From DATAVB01 sp040414495 (GTDB lineage Bacteria > Actinomycetota > Actinomycetes > Mycobacteriales > QHCD01), in the NCBI GenBank assembly GCA_040414495.1, contig JBEDUI010000092.1, positions 1 through 16,784 of the forward strand: a stretch of 16,784 bases of DNA. Direction: 5' to 3'. The translations under genes and the position numbers were made by a program. Numbering within the stretch: the first letter of the stretch is position 1; every line of letters starts with the position of its first letter. Shown piece after piece: positions 14,823 to 16,784 of this stretch. The notes under the pieces were generated by a model that searched no databases, was not told the origin of the DNA, and worked only from the letters and a program-made list of their open reading frames with translations.

Positions 14823-16108
14823 GCGATACTCGAATCGAGCAGATCATTGGCTGGGAGGCGCTCGACTCGCGTGGCACTCCGACTGTTGCGTGCGAGGTAC
14901 GGCTCGCGGGTGGCGCTGTTGGCGAGGCGATCGTGCCGTCGGGTGCGTCGACCGGAAGCCACGAATCGGTCGAATTACGCGATGGTGGCGAGCGCTATGG
15001 CGGACGTGGCGTGCTCACAGCAGTCTCGCATGTGACGGGTGTGCTGGCTCGGGCGGTGCGTGGCCTCGACGCCCGTGATCAGGCCACTGTGGACGCTGCG
15101 TTGATCGCGACCGATTCCAGCGCCGATCTGCGCACCGTCGGCGCGAACGCTGTTCTCGCGGTCTCGGTGGCGACGGCTAACGCCGCCGCTGCTGGGCAAG
15201 GATTGCCGTTGTACCAAGCTGTTCTCGACCCGGACACTTCACCGCTGCTTCCGATGCCGATGATCAATGTTATTTCCGGTGGAGCGCATGCCGGGGGAGC
15301 GATCGATATTCAGGACGTGCTGGTCGTCCCGATTGGGGCGACATCGTTCCGCGAGGCGTTGGAATGGGCCTGGCGAGTGCGTCGCGGGACAGCCGAAGTC
15401 GCGGTCGACAGAGGGCTTTCCGCGGCCTTGGTCGCTGACGAGGGCGGCCTGGCGTTTCCTTTGACCAGCAACCGGGCGGCTTTCGACCTCATCGTCGAAG
15501 GAATGTCGCGGGCCGGTCTGGAGCCGGGCGCCGATGTGGCTATTGCCGTGGATATCGCGGCAACCCAGTTTGTCGAGAATGGACAGTATCGGCTGCGTAC
15601 GGAAGACCGGCTGCTGACCAGCGCGGAATTCATTGCAGAATTGGCGGATTGGGCACGGCGGTATCCCATTGTCTCGTACGAAGATGTGCTCGACGAAGAC
15701 GATTGGGACGGTTGGCGAAACGCGACGACCGAATTGGGTGCGGTGCAGCTGCTCGGCGACGATCTGTTCACGACCAACGAAACCCGGTTACGCCGCGGCA
15801 TTGAGAGTGATACCGCGAATGCCGTTCTGGTCAAGCCCAATCAGATTGGCACCCTGTCGCAGGCGCGCGAGGTGGTGCGCATCGCGCAAAAATCCGGCTA
15901 TCGTACGGTGTTGTCCGCGCGGTCGGGGGAGACCGAAGACTCGTGGCTGGCCGATCTGGCCGTGGGCTGGCGGACTGGGCAGATCAAGGTAGGCTCGACC
16001 ACCCGGTCCGAACGCACCGCAAAATGGAATCGTCTCCTGCGTATTGAACACGATCTCGGCGAAGCGGCCGAATTCGCCGGAGGCAACGCGATCATTAGCG
16101 CTGACTGA
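14819..16108 (+). CDS. non-canonical enolase paralogue
   Basis: The start is the GTG at 14819, whose bases overlap the kinase stop (GTGA); GGAAGG is 7 bases upstream. A longer reading extends into the kinase gene and is rejected. The 429 residues match enolase from end to end (EALDSRGTPTV, SGASTG, GDDLF, KPNQIGTL, GQIKVGS). Compared with E. coli enolase, the following are kept: His157 (H159), Glu208 (E209), metal ligands Asp245, Glu288 and Asp314/315, Lys339 (K342) and Lys390 (K393). The counterpart of E168 is Asp166, the active-site His370 is Ala367 (SARSGE for SHRSGE), and the STGEHE loop reads STGSHE. These changes argue against a normal 2-phosphoglycerate dehydratase and for a related elimination on another phosphorylated acid, possibly the kinase's product. 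Enolase relatives outside glycolysis exist, such as the carboxyphosphoenolpyruvate synthase of bialaphos synthesis. Confidence 0.9.
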   Translation: MSDTRIEQIIGWEALDSRGTPTVACEVRLAGGAVGEAIVPSGASTGSHESVELRDGGERYGGRGVLTAVSHVTGVLARAVRGLDARDQATVDAALIATDSSADLRTVGANAVLAVSVATANAAAAGQGLPLYQAVLDPDTSPLLPMPMINVISGGAHAGGAIDIQDVLVVPIGATSFREALEWAWRVRRGTAEVAVDRGLSAALVADEGGLAFPLTSNRAAFDLIVEGMSRAGLEPGADVAIAVDIAATQFVENGQYRLRTEDRLLTSAEFIAELADWARRYPIVSYEDVLDEDDWDGWRNATTELGAVQLLGDDLFTTNETRLRRGIESDTANAVLVKPNQIGTLSQAREVVRIAQKSGYRTVLSARSGETEDSWLADLAVGWRTGQIKVGSTTRSERTAKWNRLLRIEHDLGEAAEFAGGNAIISAD

Positions 16109-16111
16109 AAA

Positions 16112-16666
16112 TCAACCGTCTCGGTTCGGGCGGGGGTCGGTTTCGAGGATCGCGTAGCTCAGCGAGTCCCGCCAGGTGCCGTCCACCAGCATGTGGTCGC
16201 GAATTCGTCCCTCGTAGCGCATGCCGATTTTTTCTAATACTCGCTGCGATCCGACGTTGTCTGGATGGGCGGTCGCTTCGATGCGCCTCAGTCCCAGGCG
16301 ATCGAAGCCGAAGTCTCGTAGTAATCCGGCGACTTCGGTGCCGAAGCCTTGCGACCACCAATCTGGATGCAGGACGTAACCGATGTCGCCTCGTCGATAT
16401 TGCGAGTTCACGATACTGATTCGCCCGGTTCCGATGAGTTGATCGTCAACGGTGACCGCGAGAGCGTAGATGGATCGTTGATCGGCGCGCGCTTTTGTCA
16501 GCACGTCGCGCACGAATTCCTCGGAGTCCGCCAGCCCGGCATGGGTACTCCACGGAACATGCCTCGCCACTTCGGGGTTGCCGGCGTACGAAAAGACCGC
16601 GGCGACGTCGGTGTCGCGCAATTCGCGCAGCGTAATTCGAGGCCCGACCAACCTTATGGGAAACAT
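16112..16666 (-). CDS. GNAT acetyltransferase, RimJ/RimL-like
   Basis: The 184-residue product starts at an ATG (16666-16664) with TAGGG about 8 bases upstream. The start, MFPIRLVGPRITLRELRDTD, is typical of Acetyltransf_3 proteins. The acetyl-CoA-binding region is seen in IGYVLHPDWWSQGFGTEV (about residues 95-112), followed by FGFDRLGLRRIEATAHPDNVGSQRVLEKIG, the most conserved block of RimJ-like enzymes. It transfers an acetyl group, perhaps to a protein N-terminus or small amine, but the substrate is unknown. It converges on the enolase-like gene with only 3 bases between stops, and no terminator is visible between them. It lies 34 bases after the stop of a further minus-strand gene, so the two may be one transcript. 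Confidence 0.92.
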   Translation of the reverse strand: MFPIRLVGPRITLRELRDTDVAAVFSYAGNPEVARHVPWSTHAGLADSEEFVRDVLTKARADQRSIYALAVTVDDQLIGTGRISIVNSQYRRGDIGYVLHPDWWSQGFGTEVAGLLRDFGFDRLGLRRIEATAHPDNVGSQRVLEKIGMRYEGRIRDHMLVDGTWRDSLSYAILETDPRPNRDG

Positions 16667-16700
16667 GCCGACACCCTACCGGCCGATAACCGGCCCGGGT

Positions 16701-16784
16701 CTAGTCGAATTCGACGTCGCCCGGCGTGGTCTCCGAGTCTTGTTGATCATGAAGTTTGTCGACATCAGCATCGGCGTGTCGTCG
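16701..16784 (-). CDS. C-terminal end of a minus-strand gene (partial)
   Basis: The minus strand is open from the right window edge to a TAG at 16703-16701. It would encode a 27-residue acidic tail, ending GDVEFD. The clean acidic C-terminus, sensible codons and the 34-base spacing to the GNAT start favour a real gene in the same transcript, but the fragment is too short to identify. A GGCCG (16681-16685)/CGGCC (16691-16695) inverted repeat lies between it and the GNAT gene. Confidence 0.45.
   Translation of the reverse strand, partial: RRHADADVDKLHDQQDSETTPGDVEFD

Noticed and set aside
14819..16108. Calling this gene the housekeeping enolase (eno)
   Set aside because: Conserved active-site positions are changed (His to Ala367, Glu to Asp166) and the gene sits beside an unrelated kinase rather than in a glycolytic or division context.
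1..16784. CRISPR arrays, tRNA genes, rRNA and insertion sequences
   Set aside because: No regularly spaced repeats, cloverleaf-like sequences, rRNA blocks or transposase motifs were found on reading both strands.

Overview
The window looks like an accessory stretch of a high-GC actinobacterial chromosome. The evidence is the GC-rich sequence, frequent GTG starts, strong AGGAGG-type ribosome binding sites, Tat-type (twin-arginine) lipoprotein and secretion signals, and the families present (SBP_bac_5 lipoprotein, GH79-like glycosidase, TetR with CMD/DoxX, NAT_N/GNAT_C acyltransferase). I cannot name the genus. No rRNA, tRNA, CRISPR array or insertion sequence was seen.

Left part (1-4944): carbohydrate or oligopeptide utilisation. 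A Tat lipoprotein solute-binding protein (286-2097) has no permease next to it in the window. It is followed by a good promoter and a decayed six-hairpin-type glycosidase with a Tat signal (2436-3760), broken by two frameshifts, one in-frame stop and a lost 3' end. On the opposite strand is a two-domain NAT_N/GNAT_C acyltransferase (3940-4944).

Middle (5150-8704): a 1028-residue protein fuses a four-cysteine zinc-ribbon-like N-terminus, a full UPF1/DNA2-like SF1 helicase and a C-terminal DUF559/Vsr-like nuclease. It is alone, with 205 and 468 bases of non-coding DNA on its two sides, and is the best candidate for a genome-defence gene here. Next is a membrane-anchored or secreted GH79-like glycosidase (8705-10327) with striking palindromes upstream of it.

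Right part (10525-16784): a minus-strand run CMD/AhpD-like protein - DoxX-like membrane protein - isoprenylcysteine methyltransferase-like membrane protein is divergent from a TetR regulator. The shared intergenic DNA has two copies of a 12-bp operator-like repeat. TetR converges on, and overlaps by 70 bp, a haloacetate-dehalogenase-family alpha/beta hydrolase. Divergent from the hydrolase is a tightly coupled pair: a phosphotransferase-fold kinase and an enolase paralogue whose active site differs from housekeeping enolase at the positions I could align. A RimJ-like acetyltransferase and the tail of another minus-strand gene close the window.

The most interesting items are the kinase/non-canonical enolase pair (probably phosphorylation followed by an enolase-type reaction on an unknown acid), the stand-alone helicase-nuclease, and the tandem TetR-type operator in front of the CMD-DoxX-methyltransferase genes.
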